NCBI RefSeq assembly: GCF_037392515.1
Contig: NC_090281.1
Coordinates: 40,648,645 to 40,712,644, forward strand
Source of the DNA: Haliotis asinina
Taxonomy: Eukaryota; Mollusca; Gastropoda; Lepetellida; Haliotidae
DNA length: 64,000 bases
Direction: 5' to 3'
Position 1 is the first letter of the stretch; every line of letters begins with the position of its first letter. The position numbers were made by a program, and so were the translations under genes. Under the pieces are notes generated by a model, which did no database searches, had not been told where the DNA came from, and saw only the letters and a program-made list of their open reading frames with translations. Of this stretch, positions 1 through 11,339 are shown one piece after another.

Positions 1-890
1 CAACAGAGTCTCTAAACATGATCCTGGTAAGTGTTTCAGGAGTTGATAATGTATACCATCAGCTCCTGTAGCGGTATTATTAGCTTGTTCAAGAGCATTA
101 TAAAGCTCATGGATAGAAAAGAGTTCGTTTTAATCTTCCCCGTTGTCCGAATGAAAATTGATGGGTTTCTTCTCCTGTTGTTCTTGGTATTTTTGAAATT
201 TTGGAACACAATTAGACGAGGAAGAATGTTTGGCAAGCGTTTCACCCAGTTTATTTGCGATATCGGATCGATCAGTTAACAACTGATCTCCAGATTGTAG
301 ATGGTGGATGCTTGATTTGGTCCCCTTACCTTTTATTTTCTGGATCAAGTTCCAAACCTTTGACATTGGCGTTCGTGAAGTTATTCTTGACACATAATTT
401 TGCCAAGACTTGCGTTTATTTTGTTTAAAAATACGCCGGGCTTTAGCATTTAGTATTTTATATTTATTTAAGTTATGGACCATGGGATGGCGACGGAAAT
501 AATGTTCAGCCTTCTTCCGTGCTTTCCTAGCTTGTTTGCACTCAGCTGTAAACCATGGTTTACGTGTGTGAGAATTTGGAGAGGACTTTGGAATACAATC
601 TTCAGCTATTTTGAGAAGTTCAGCAGAGAAAGATTCTATAGAATCTGCAACATCTGTAAAAGCATCAGATCAGGTGTTAGTTTATTAGTACAAAGAGTTG
701 CATACAAATTCCAGTCAGCCTTAGTAAAATTCCATCTGGATGATGGAGGAACATCAGATGGACACTGTGAGAACAGTAGGAAAATGGTCACTTCCGCACA
801 GGTCATCGTGAACCGACCACTCGAATTCACCCAGTAAATTGGAATCCACTATTGACAAGTCCAGATAAGAGTAACTGCCAGTTCCAGGAT
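1..890 (-). pseudogene. LINE copy A, ORF2 middle fragment (endonuclease C-end to linker)
   Basis: Minus-strand fragment of the retrotransposon ORF2 polyprotein. It includes the endonuclease signature CGSDHFPT near 775-800 and the conserved linker (QNYVSRITSRTPMSKVW, then KGKGTKSS) around 310-420. The reading frame changes near 245, 483 and 750, so it is not translatable. It stops at 890 in the TYLHPGTG part of the endonuclease; the missing upstream half resumes at 13121 on the far side of the copy B insertion. The RT, RNase H and 3' end lie before the window. Confidence 0.9.
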
Positions 891-903
891 GAAGATAAGT
901 GTA
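891..903. repeat. TSD of copy B, left copy
   Basis: gaagataagtgta is repeated exactly at 13108-13120. The two copies bracket element B and lie in the endonuclease coding sequence of element A, so they mark the integration point of B. Confidence 0.95.
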
Positions 904-1452
904 GTGTGAGTGAGTGAGTGAGTTAATATTTAACGTCACATCGGCAATATTTCAGCCATATCGTGACGAGAACAGATTTGAAATCGGAATGGGTTATGGC
1001 TATATGATAAAAACCTGTCATCAAAGGACAGTAAAACGACTAGAATATCACAGTTGCGGGTAAAACTAGTGTGGAACGATAAAACTGATATAACTATTTG
1101 GACAAGACAAGGTAAAACACGGGCTATATACGTCACCAGCAGCTGAAGGTAGATCACCATGCGAGGGTCCATGGGGGCTTACAGTACCTTTGCTACCTGC
1201 ATGGACCCTAGTTGGATTTACACCATCCCTTCAGCCACTGGCGATGATATGAAGATTTAGCCAGAATTTAAAAGAACAAAAATACTACGACTAAAAAGTA
1301 TGGCTGGGCAAAATTGACTTTGAAAGTTGTTGGGACTTACGTACCCTCTCGGTACTACTTCAACCCCCTTTGAGGGTACAGCCACTAACGATCGCAGATG
1401 CTATTTTACAATACCATGATTAAAATATATATTATCTATGTACAATATATAT
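904..1452 (-). other. Copy B 3'UTR with tail and terminal hairpin
   Basis: Non-coding 3' region after the ORF2 stop. The end is a (GTGA)n run (plus-strand reading) followed by a hairpin with arms cgtcac (934-939) and gtgacg (963-968). The same layout ends copies C, E, G and H. A conserved block at about 1330-1390 (cttacgtaccctctc, then aaccccctttgagggtaca) is also shared by all long 3'UTRs in the window. Confidence 0.8.
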
Positions 1453-4400
1453 TCAGAATTTATGTAGCAATTCTATTTCCTTTAAAAATTCAATTATTAA
1501 ATGATGATTAACATTATAAAAAAGATCCTTTATAGTTTTCACATTGAAATATTTATCCCTTGTGATGGCAAAATCAACACAGTCAAGCAGGACATGCTTG
1601 ACCGTGATTCTTTCATCACAAGGGATACAAAACGGAGGATCCTCACCTTTTAACAAGTATTCGTGAGTATATCGCGTATGGCCAATGCGACATCGTCGCA
1701 TAATAACCTCTTCAAATCTGGACTGACAACCCATGTAGGTATAACCGATATAGGGCTTTATACCATGTAATTTATTGATACCTACTTGGGTGTCCCACTT
1801 CTTTTGCATTAGATCTCGGATATATGATCTTATAACGGCTTTATAATCAGAATAAGGGAGCAGAAGCGGTGTCACAGATTTGTTGAGAGCGGCTTTGGCA
1901 GCAAGATCGGCCATTGTGTTACCAGAGATTCCAACATGGCTGGGTAACCAACAGAAGACGATGTCGAATTGGCCAGTAGCAAGATCATTATACAATTCAA
2001 CGATGTCAGCTAAAAGTGGATGTTGAGAAGATACATTCTTAATAGCCTGGAGGCATGAAACTGAGTCTGAATAAATGATATATTGTTTATACTTAGGGTG
2101 TTTTTTAATATATTTTAGGGCTGTTAATATGGCATGTGCTTCTGCTGTGAAAATGGAACTGTTATTTGGTAATCTAGAAGATATTGTTCTGGATCCAATG
2201 ACAGTGGCACAAGCCACAGCGCCACCATCCTTGGACCCATCTGTAAATAAGGATTTATACGTACTATACCTATCTTTCAATTGATTATATTCCTGTTTGT
2301 ATTGTAATTCATTAGTATCTGATTTTTTATATTTACTTAATGTAAGATCAACTTGTGGTCTAACCAGCTGCCACAGAGGAGAAGAAAACAAGCGAGAAGG
2401 AGCTACATTTTCTAGTTCAATGCCAGCAGCAGAAAGGAAAGATTTCACTCTTAGCCCAAGAGGTGGAGCAAGAGAAGACTTCTTATTGTACAAATCCCCA
2501 TACAAGGGATTGAAGACACAGTTGTATGCAGGGTTGGACTTATTTGAAGACAGTTTAGCGAGATACTGTAAGGATAGTTTAATACGACGGTGGTCAAGAG
2601 AAGGTTCATCTGCTTCAACGTATAGACTGTCAACAGGAGAAGTTCGAAATGATCCAAGACAAAGCCTCAGACCTTGGTGATGGATAGAATCAAGTATTTT
2701 GAGGTTGCTTTTACAGGCTCCACCATAGACAATGGAGCCGTAATCCAGTTTAGATCTGATGAGTGACCGATATAAATGTAGAAGGGTTGTTTGGTCTCCT
2801 CCCCACGTTGTATTTGAAACGACTTTCAACAGATCGAGCGCCTTCAGGCATTTGTTTTTTTAGGTATTTAAGATGTGGCAGAAAGGTTAAGAGTGAGTCA
2901 AAGATGAGACCAAGAAACTTAGCTTCCTTGACAACTTTGATGGGTGCACCATTCAAAGATAAGTCAGGGTCTTTATGAGGTTTGTATTTTCGACAGAAGT
3001 GAATGCAGTTGGTTTTAGATTGAGAAAATTTAAACCCGTTCTCAAGGCACCATTTATGAATTTTGTTGAGACAGATTTGCAACTGTCTCTCAATGGTTCG
3101 CATGTTTGTGCCACGACAAAAAATATTAAAGTCATCCACGAAAAGGGAACCGTTGATTGAATCTGTTAACACTTTTGAAAGACTATTTTAATACTAAACA
3201 AAGTGACAGACAAAATGCTGCCTTGTGGAACACCCTGATCCTGACTGTAATGATCAGACAGGGTAGAACCCACACGGACTTGAAATTGCCTGTCATTTAA
3301 AAAGTTGGATATAAATTGGGGCAAGCGGCCTCGCAATCCAAAGTCATGTAAGTCTCTTAAAATCCCATGTTTCCAGGTTGTGTCGTATGCTTTTTCTAAA
3401 TCGAAAAATATTGACACTGCATGTTGCTTATTAATGATGGCATTCTTCACAAACGATTCTAAACGCACTAAATGATCAACAGTACTTCTGTTTTTACGGA
3501 AACCACATTGAATATCTGTTATTAAGTTATTTGTTTCCAAGTACCAAACAAGTCGATTATTTATCATGCGTTCCATGGTCTTGCAAACGCAGCTAGTTAA
3601 TGAAATCGGCCTATAATTGGAAGGATCAGTGTGATCACGTCCAGGTTTAGGAATGGGCACAATTATAGCATCACGCCATGAAGAAGGAAAATTTCCAGAC
3701 GTCCAAATACCATCGAAAATATGAAGAAGCGTCTCTAAAGATGATTCTGGTAAATGCTTCAGGAGTTGATAATGTATGTTATCAGCTCCTGAAGCAGTAT
3801 CGTGAGTCTGGTCAAGAGCAGTATGGAGTTCATTAATCGAAAATACTTCATTATAATCTTCACCATTATCGGAAGTAAAATTAATAGGTTTTTTTTCCTG
3901 CTGATTTTGATACTTTTGAAATTGAGGTACATAGTTTGATGAAGAAGAATGTTTCGCCAGTGTTTCACCAAGTTTATTAGCAATATCGGATTTATTTGTC
4001 AGCAACTGGTTTCCGTCTTTAAGATGGTGAATGCTAGATCTAGAACCCTTACCCTTGATCTTCTGGATCATATTCCATACTTTAGAAATTGGTGTACGTG
4101 CATTGATTTTAGAGACAGGTTCGCCAAGATTGGCGTTTATTTTGCCTAAAGGTACGCCGTGCTTTTGCATTTAAAATTTTCAATTTGTTCAAGTTATGGA
4201 CCATTGGATGGCGACGGAAATAATGCTCAGCTTTTCTCCGTGCCTTTCTGGCTTGTTTGCAGGTATCATTAAACCATGGTTTTCGAATGTGTTGATTTGT
4301 GGAGGACTTAGGAATACATTCATCGGCTATCTTCTTCAGTTCATCTGAAAATAGTTGTACAGGGTCGGCGATGTCAAGAAATAGATCAGGTTTAAATGTA

Positions 4401-5134
4401 CTAGAAGCAAGCAGTTGAAATAAAGACAAGTTGGCCTTGGAAAAGTTCCATCTTGTATTAGGAGGAACATCTGAAGGAGTCACAGTTTTCACAATAGTAA
4501 GGAAGTGGTCACTTCCACAGAGATCCTCGTGGACAGACCATTCAAATTCGTTTAATAATGCTGAATCTGTAATTGCTAAATCAATAGCAGAGTAAGTTCC
4601 TGTGCCGGGATGTAAATAGGTGTTTGAGCCATCATTAAGTATGCATAAGCTATTGTTAGAAATGAAATCTTCTAAGAGCTTCCCTTTAGTATTCGTCTGA
4701 GCACCACCCCAAAGGGGGTTGTGTCCGTTTAGGTCACCCGTAATAATGCAGGGCTTGGGGAGTTGGTTATAGAGATCTTGAAGTTCAGACTGTTGTATAC
4801 AAGCAGATGGTGGAAGGTACAGTGAACACAATGTAAACGCAATGTGCAAAGTTATACGGAGTGCTACAGCTTGAAGCACAGTATTTAGATGGACAGGACT
4901 ATGGATGATGCCATTTTTTAATAAGATGGTTGAACCTCCAGTCGCTTTAGGCCCAGGAGGGGAAAAGACATTATAGGAAGTATAGCCTCTTACGTCAAAT
5001 TTATCAGTGTTTTTGTAGTATGTCTCTTGTAAACAGATGGCCGATGGTTAAAAATCTTGAATTAAGAGTTGTAAATCATTTAAATTATTCATAAGACCTC
5101 TACAATTCCACTGGATTACTGGATTGGTGGTCAT
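1453..5134 (-). pseudogene. Copy B ORF2 (EN-RT-RNase H), frameshifted
   Basis: Retrotransposon polyprotein. The start ATG at 5134 follows the ORF1 stop directly (TAAATG). It begins MTTNPVIQWNCRG, the first endonuclease motif, and has an in-frame stop about 30 codons in. Recognisable parts are the endonuclease (GDLNGHNPLWG, CGSDHF), RT (NYRPISLTS, FVDDFNI near 3135), RNase H (LFTDGSKDGG near 2245, WLPSHVGISGN near 1940) and the C-terminal CIPC...H...C motif near 1610-1640. Frame changes fall near 2780-2830, 3170 and 4110-4170. It would act in target-primed reverse transcription if intact; here it is a dead copy. Confidence 0.93.
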
Positions 5135-5194
5135 TTAAGGGGGAGTTATGGGAGACCGCTCACGATCTTTTTTCTTTGGAGAATGACTCCGGGA
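5135..5194 (-). pseudogene. Copy B ORF1, last codons
   Basis: The 3' end of ORF1 of copy B, cut off from the rest by the insertion of C. It encodes the basic tail SRSHSPKKKDRERSPITPP and a TAA that abuts the ORF2 ATG. Copy D has the same tail and the same TAAATG junction. Confidence 0.9.
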
Positions 5195-5207
5195 GCGGGT
5201 GTTTTGA
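5195..5207. repeat. TSD of copy C, left copy
   Basis: gcgggtgttttga, repeated exactly at 11327-11339. It lies in ORF1 of copy B and brackets copy C. Confidence 0.95.
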
Positions 5208-5747
5208 GTGAGTGAGTGAGTTAATATTTAACGTCACATCGGCAATATTGCAGCCATATCGTGACGAGAACATACGTGACAAAAAGAATATATATGCATA
5301 TTATGAAGAACCTGTCGACGAAGGACAGTAAAACCACTAGATTATCACAGTTATTATTAAAACTAGTGTGGAAACTTAAAAAATAATAGTATCATTATTG
5401 GGACAGTACAATGTAAAAACAGGCCGTAGATCACCAACAACAGAGGGTAGATCACCATACTAGGGGCCATGGGGACTTACAGTACCTCTGCTACCTGCAT
5501 GGTCCCTAGCTGGGTTTACACCATCCCTCAGCTGCTGGCGACTGTATGCAAGATTAGCCAAAAATTACGATGACACATATACTACAGCTAAAAAATGTGG
5601 AAGATTAAATCTGATTCCAAATGTTTTGGGACTTACGTACCCTCTCAGGAGGACAATAATTTTACGGTACTTCAACCCCCTTCGAGGATACAGCCACTAA
5701 CAATGTTATCTGCTGATTCAACTTCCAATCATAAAATGGTTATCTAT
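5208..5747 (-). other. Copy C 3'UTR with tail hairpin
   Basis: The (GTGA)n tail at 5208-5220 is followed by hairpin arms cgtcac (5232-5237) and gtgacg (5261-5266) around the gcaatattgc core. A second potential stem flanks the ggacttacagtacc block (about 5462-5510). The conserved cttacgtaccctctc block is at about 5630. The terminal hairpin is a plausible recognition site for the element's own reverse transcriptase (inference). Confidence 0.8.
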
Positions 5748-8700
5748 TTACAAGTTCTGAAACAGGTCTAATTCTTTTAAAAACGCAATGATTAAATGAC
5801 AACTAACATTACTAAAAAGATCCTTCATACTTCGTGATGTAAAATAGTTATCCCTTGTGATGGAATATTCAACACAGTCAAGCAAAACATGCTTGACTGT
5901 GATTCTTTCATCACAAGGGATACAAAACGGAGGATCCTCACCTTTTAACAAGTACTCATGTGTATACCGCGTATGGCCAACGCGACATCGTCGCATAATG
6001 ACCTCCTCAAATCTGGACTGACAACCCAAGTAGGTGTAACCAATATACGGTTTTATCTCATGTAATTTATTGATACCTACTTGAGTGTCCCACTTCTTCT
6101 GCATTAGATCACGGATATAAGATCTAATTGTAGGTTTATAATCTGAATATGGAATAAGAAGTGGAGTCACGGATTTGTTGAGTGCCGCCTTGGCAGCAAG
6201 ATCAGCCAGTGTATTCCCTGAAATGCCTACGTGGCTGGGTAACCAACAAAAGACGATGTCGTATTGGCCAGTAGCAAGATCATTATACAATTCAATAATT
6301 TCTATTAAAAGTGGATGTTTACAAGAAATATTTTTAATAGCCTGAAGGCAAGAAAGAGAGTCGGAGTAGATTATATATTGTTTACGTTTAGGGTGTCTTT
6401 GAATATATCTGAGAGCTGTTAATATGGCGTTTGCTTCTGCAGTAAAAATAGAGCTGTTATCTGGAATTCTAGAAGATATTGTTCTGGATCCAATGACAGT
6501 GGCACAAGCCACTGCGCCACCGTCCTTGGATCCATCTGTAAATAAGGGTTTGTAATTGCTATATTTAGTTTTTAATTGATTATATTCTTGTTTATATTGT
6601 AATTCATTAGTTTCTGATTTTTTAAAAGAAGTTAATGTGAGGTCGACTTGTGGCCTAACCAATTGCCAAGGAGGAGAAGAAAGGAGACGGGAGGGAGCTA
6701 TATTTTCCAGCTCAATGCCGGCCGAAGAAAGAAAGGGTTTAATTCTGTGCCCGAGAGGTGGAACAAGGGAAGACTTTTTGTCATACAAATCTTCATAAAG
6801 TGGGTTGAACACACAGTTGTATGCAGGATTAGAATCATTAGAGTATAATTTAGTAATGTATTGTAAGGATAATTTTATACGACGTTGTGCAAGAGATGGT
6901 TCGTCGGCTTCAACGTAAAGACTGTCAATAGGTGAAGTTCGGAAAGACCCAAGACAAAGTCTTAAACCTTGGTGGTGTACAGAATCAAGAAGTTTAAGGT
7001 TGCTTTTGCAAGCTCCACCGTATACGATGGAACCGTAATCAAGTTTCGAACGGATCAATGATCGATAAAGTTGTAGGAGGGTAGCTTGGTCCCCTCCCCA
7101 CTTACAATTAGAAATGACTTTCAAAAGGTCAAGTGCCTTCAGGCATTTAGCTTTAAGGGATTTGATATGGGGAAGAAACGTTAAATGCGAGTCAAAAATC
7201 AATCCCAAGAACTTGGCCTCTTTTACAACTTTAATAGCAGTGCCATTTAGAAATAGTTCAGGGTCGTTATGCGGTTTATATCGTCTACAGAAATGTATAC
7301 AATTAGTTTTTGATTTAGAAAATCTGAAACCGTTCTCAAGACACCATTTATTAATTTTGTTTAAACACAGCTGCAGTTGCCTCTCAATAGTATGCATATT
7401 TTTACCACGACAAGAGATATTAAAATCATCCACAAAAAGTGATCCGTCAATCGAATCATTTAAAACTTTGGATAAACTGTTGATTTTAACGCTAAATAAA
7501 GTAACAGACAAAATACTCCCTTGTGGAACACCTTGATCCTGATTATAATGATCAGACAGGGTAGAACCCACCCGGACTTGAAATTGCCTGTCATTTAAAA
7601 AGTTGGATATAAATAGAGGCAATCGGCCTCGCAATCCAAAGGCATGTAAATCTTTTAAAATGCCGTATTTCCATGTAGTGTCATACGCTTTTTCTAAATC
7701 AAAAAAGATAGACACTGCATGTTATTTATTAATTATAGCGTTTTTCACAAAAGACTCCAAACGCACCAAGTGATCAATGGTACTTCTGTTTTTACGAAAG
7801 CCACACTGAATATATGTTATGAGGTTATTGGTTTCTAAGTACCAAACTAGTCTATTGTTTATCATGCGTTCCATGGTTTTGCAAACGCAGCTTGTGAGAG
7901 AAATTGGGCGATAATTTGAAGGATCGGTATGGTCACGTCCAGGTTTAGGTATTGGGACTACTATAGCATCTCGCCACGATGACGGAAATCTCCCTGACGT
8001 CCAAATATCATCAAAAATATTTAGAAGAGTTTCTAAACAAGATTCTGGTAAGTGCTTCAGAAGTTGATAATGTATGTTATCAGCTCCTGTAGCAGTATCG
8101 TGGGCCTGGTCAAGAGCAGTATGGAGTTCATGAATTGAAAATACCTCGTTATAATCTTCCCCGTTATCTGAAGTGAAATTTATAGATTTCTCTTCTTGCT
8201 GTTGTTGATACCTTTGGAACTCAGGTACATAATTTGTGGAAGAAGAATGTTGTGCCAGTGTTTCACCAAGTTTATTAGCAATATCAGATGTATTAGTTAA
8301 CAACTGGTCTCCATCTTTGAGATGGTGAATGCTAGATCTAGAGCCCTTACCTTTGATTTTCTGGATCATATTCCATACTTTAGAAATCGGCGTGCGTGAA
8401 TTTATTTTAGATACATAGTTTTGCCAGGACTGACGTTTATTTTGTTTAAAAGTACGCCGTGCTTTAGCGTTTAAGATTTTACATTTGTTCAAGTTATGGA
8501 CCATAGGATGACGACGGAAATAATGTTCAGCTTTTTTCCGTGCCTTGCGAGCCTGTTTGCATTCAACATTAAACCATGGTTTTCGTATGTGTGGAATTAC
8601 TGAGGACTTTGGGATACACTGATCAGCTATGTCGTTCAGATTATTAGAAAAACATTTAATAGCATCAGGAACATCAATGAAAAGTTCAGGTTTAAGTTTG

Positions 8701-9437
8701 TCAATGAAGAGAGTCTCATATAAACTCCAGTTGGCCTTTTCAAAATTCCATCTAGATGATGGAGGGACATCAGATGGGTTCAGGGGTTTTAAGATTGTTG
8801 GGAAATGGTCACTTCCACAAAGGTCGTCGTGGACTGACCATTCAAACTCACTCAATAGACCAGAATCAGCAAGTGACAAATCAAGAGCTGAATAGGTTCC
8901 TGTGCCAGGGTGTAAATATGTATTTGAACAATCATTATATATGCATAAATCGTTGTTTGTAATAAACTCCTCCAGTACTTTCCCTTTAGTATTAACAGTT
9001 GTACCACCCCAGAGTGGGTTGTGGCCATTAAAATCACCCATAATAATACAGGGTTTCGGGAGTTGATTGTAAAGGGTTTGAATATCAGCCTCCTGAAGAG
9101 CTGAAGATGGTGGAATATATAGCGAGCAGAGAGTAAAAGTAACATGCAAAGTAAGTCGTACTGCAACAGCTTGAAGATTAGTTTTAAGGATAACAGGGCT
9201 TTGGAGTACATTATGTCTCACAAGGATGGATGATCCTCCCGTGGCCCTATCACCCGGAGGAGAAAAAGAATGATATGCATTGAAGTGACGCAGGCTGAAA
9301 TTATCTGTCTGCTTTAAATATGTTTCTTGAAGACAGAATGCTGATGGACTAATGTCCTGGACCAATAGCAGTAAGTCGTTAAAGTTGGTCTTCAGTCCTC
9401 GGCAATTCCACTGTATAATATTGTTTGGAGAATCTAT
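5748..9437 (-). pseudogene. Copy C ORF2 (EN-RT-RNase H), one premature stop
   Basis: A 1230-codon frame with the full set of domains. Endonuclease: QWNCRG at the start, LQET, GDFNGHNPLWG, CGSDHFPT. RT: NYRPISLTS, KNRSTIDHL, FDLEKAYD, GVPQGSILS, FVDDFNIS near 7430. RNase H: LFTDGSKDGG near 6540, TAEANAILTAL, YSDSLSCLQAI, WLPSHVGISGN. C-terminal zinc-like motif: CIPCDERITVKH. One TAA within 7716-7721 interrupts an otherwise open frame, where other copies have Gln (INKQHAVSI). No ATG lies near the start. The frame opens at an ATA overlapping the ORF1 stop (ATAG, 9437-9434), the position of ATG in copies A and H. Confidence 0.95.
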
Positions 9438-10702
9438 CTTTTGGGAGGTATGACTGGGGATCTACCCCGTACCTTTTTAGAGGGCGATACGCTTTGCGCC
9501 CGTGGCTGGATGGTTTCAGCCACATCCATTCTTTCAAGAGATCCAAACCTATTAAATAGTTGGATCGAATTATCTGACCCCTTTGAAATCCTATCACTTT
9601 GTCCTTTCGAAGATTCAGTTCTTGATTTGCTTTGTTTCACATTTCTTTGAGATATTTGTGGTTTTTGGGCTTGAGACTTCTTCTGAGTGAGAGATGATGA
9701 TTGACCTTGAGAAAGAGTCTGTATGTCAGAGCGTGAATCAGATGTTTGAGTTGACTGTTCATTTGAATATATTTGAGGCGCTTCAGAGTTCAACCACGTC
9801 AAGTCTGTCTGGCAGTCCACAGATAATGTTGTGACTTTGGTTGTTATTTCAGGGGTTGTCTGGAGGACAGACGCATACGTTTCCGTGCCTTCCTCAGACT
9901 GAACAAGTTTCTTTGCTTCAGAAAAACTGATGTTTCTGGAAAATTTAATTCTATTTATTTTCATGTGGTGTTTCCAGACAGGACAGTCTTTAGAGTATGA
10001 TGAGTGACTCCCTGAACAGTTGGTACATTTTTTAGCATCATTGTCACAGTCTTCCGTTGTATGAGTTTGTTCACCGCAATGAGCACATGTGACAGATCTT
10101 GTGCATGTATTGACGCCGTGGCCAAATCTTTGACATTTGAAACACCTTAATGGGTTTGGAATAAAGGTGTCAACTTTGATATTGCTGTAACCTGCTTTGA
10201 CTGATGTCGGAGCAGTCGGCGTTGAAAATGAAAAAAGGTACGTGTTGGTTGGTTGTGTTTGTGAGTTCTTTCGTGTTGAGAACCGTTTAACAAACATAAC
10301 GTCTTGATCTCTCATCTCAAACACTATGTCAGCTTCCGCCATATCAGCAAACAACTGATCCCTGTCTCGTACAATTCCTTTACTGGTATTGAGCGTTCTA
10401 TGTGCTGTAACTAAAACAGGAACGCCGACAAATGAAACTGTTGACATAAGGTTGGTAGATTGCTGTTTCCTGTTGCATTCTATCAACAAAGAACCTGATC
10501 GTAATCTTCGGACGTTTTTAACTTCACCAGCTATGCCTTGAATACCCTTAGATATGGCAAAAGGGTTAAGTTTGAGAGGTGTTTTGTCAACTGTCTCAAG
10601 CACTAAAAATCGTGGCCAATGTTCTACAGATTTTAATGGTCTTTGCTCATCTTCATTATCCAGTGGACGTTTTGTTTTTTTGGAAGGGGTTTGGTATTCC
10701 AT
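9434..10702 (-). CDS. Copy C ORF1, zinc-knuckle RNA-binding protein
   Basis: 422-residue ORF1 protein, open throughout. After an acidic/basic N-terminus it has a conserved region (WPRFLVLETVD, PLKLNPFAISKGIQG, RLRSGSLLIEC) reminiscent of an RRM-type fold. Three CCHC-type knuckles follow near residues 190-240 (CFKCQRFGHGVNTC, CAHCGEQTHTTEDC, CTNCSGSHSSYSKDC). The C-terminus has the conserved FGSLERMDV box and a basic SP-rich tail ending GRSPVIPPKR. ORF1 proteins of this group bind element RNA to form the retrotransposition particle (family knowledge). The ATG at 10702 gives MEYQTPSKKTKR, matching the start of copy G. Confidence 0.95.
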   Translation of the reverse strand: MEYQTPSKKTKRPLDNEDEQRPLKSVEHWPRFLVLETVDKTPLKLNPFAISKGIQGIAGEVKNVRRLRSGSLLIECNRKQQSTNLMSTVSFVGVPVLVTAHRTLNTSKGIVRDRDQLFADMAEADIVFEMRDQDVMFVKRFSTRKNSQTQPTNTYLFSFSTPTAPTSVKAGYSNIKVDTFIPNPLRCFKCQRFGHGVNTCTRSVTCAHCGEQTHTTEDCDNDAKKCTNCSGSHSSYSKDCPVWKHHMKINRIKFSRNISFSEAKKLVQSEEGTETYASVLQTTPEITTKVTTLSVDCQTDLTWLNSEAPQIYSNEQSTQTSDSRSDIQTLSQGQSSSLTQKKSQAQKPQISQRNVKQSKSRTESSKGQSDRISKGSDNSIQLFNRFGSLERMDVAETIQPRAQSVSPSKKVRGRSPVIPPKR

Positions 10703-11268
10703 GTTTGTTGGTTATATGGTTCATCATCCGAGCTCCCCACCCACCACGGAGTATCACAAGGACAATGCTAAATACAAGTGGGTCTCCAACTTGCAGCACC
10801 AAGGATACCCGGATGATATACTCCAGCAGAAACATTAAAAGATTAACAATTCTACCAGATTGGCCCATGAGCCACCGCCTTCTGGGCATAAGACTCTAGG
10901 CAAAGTTCAAAACATCATATTGAAAGGTCGTTGACATTTGATATAAACAAATGTGCCAAGTCCAAAAGTAAACTTTCTCAAATTACATTTGTGTAATGAC
11001 TTACAAGTCCATACACAGGGCTTGGCGTGACCAGCCGATTGATAGAATCGGGCCGATTCTACCACCCGTCTAGGTGAAGTAAGGGCCGAAGTGGTGTGTT
11101 GGGCAACAGGAACACGATTCAGGCTCCTATTGCCCTCAACCACCAGACTACCGTCCTCCACCGACACGGGACGCAACCCACGGCAAACAGGTTGCCCAAT
11201 TCGGTCGCTCCTTGCGACCAGCAATGGGGTGCTATGGACCTATTTGACCCGGGTCCACACGGGGATTG
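10703..11268 (-). other. Copy C 5'UTR downstream of the ribozyme
   Basis: Untranslated leader between ribozyme and ORF1. It is shared by all full-length copies: blocks reading (minus strand) CCCGTGTGGACCCGGG, GGGCAACCTGTTTGCCGTGG, GGTGGAGGACGG and GGCTGGTCACGCC recur at the same distances. Related elements drive transcription from internal promoters in this region; no specific promoter motif can be shown here. Confidence 0.7.
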
Positions 11269-11326
11269 GAACGGCTCTTGGCGTTACCCAGCACCCACCA
11301 CGAGGAGGTGGCCGTTCACGGGTGCC
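11269..11326 (-). ncRNA. HDV-like self-cleaving ribozyme at the 5' end of copy C (predicted)
   Basis: Numbered from the element's first base (G1 at 11326). P1 pairs GGCACCC (1-7) with GGGTGCT (31-37) and ends in a G1.U37 wobble. P2 pairs GAACGGC (10-16) with GCCGTTC (52-58). P3 is a short CAC/GTG helix (17-19/26-28) that could borrow one more pair from the end of P2; its loop is CTCCTC. G38-G40 then TAA follow, and C46 with YAAG is the candidate catalytic cytosine. P4 is essentially absent, as in known minimal versions. Cleavage before G1 would give exactly the observed 5' end, next to the TSD. Copies B and H keep the fold with compensatory P2 changes. Activity is inferred. Confidence 0.82.
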
Positions 11327-11339
11327 GCGGGTGTTTTGA
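11327..11339. repeat. TSD of copy C, right copy
   Basis: Identical to 5195-5207. The ORF1 sequence of copy B resumes after it. Confidence 0.95.

Larger units (their letters stand above)
5208..11326 (-). mobile_element. I/Nimb-like LINE copy C, full length (6119 bp), inside copy B
   Basis: Exact 13-bp TSDs flank it. Sense order: 5' HDV-like ribozyme (11326-11269), 5'UTR, ORF1 (10702-9434, open), ORF2 (9437-5748, one nonsense codon), 540-bp 3'UTR with hairpin and (TCAC)n tail. It is the innermost of three nested insertions and so the youngest of the three. Apart from one nonsense codon it looks autonomous. Confidence 0.95.

Noticed and set aside
5462..5510. Second 3'UTR hairpin (ctaggg..ccatg / catgg..ccctag)
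   Set aside because: Arms pair well in B but carry uncompensated changes in C, E, G and H, so conserved structure is not supported.
9430..9450. Canonical -1 frameshift site at the C/E/G ORF1-ORF2 overlap
   Set aside because: CCCAAAAGA does not form an X-XXY-YYZ heptamer in the ORF1 frame. The overlap is better explained by reinitiation at ATA.
11269..11326. Evidence of a delta-like virus
   Set aside because: The ribozyme-like fold sits at LINE 5' ends with TSDs, and no delta-antigen-like gene is present. The resemblance is to the ribozyme family only.
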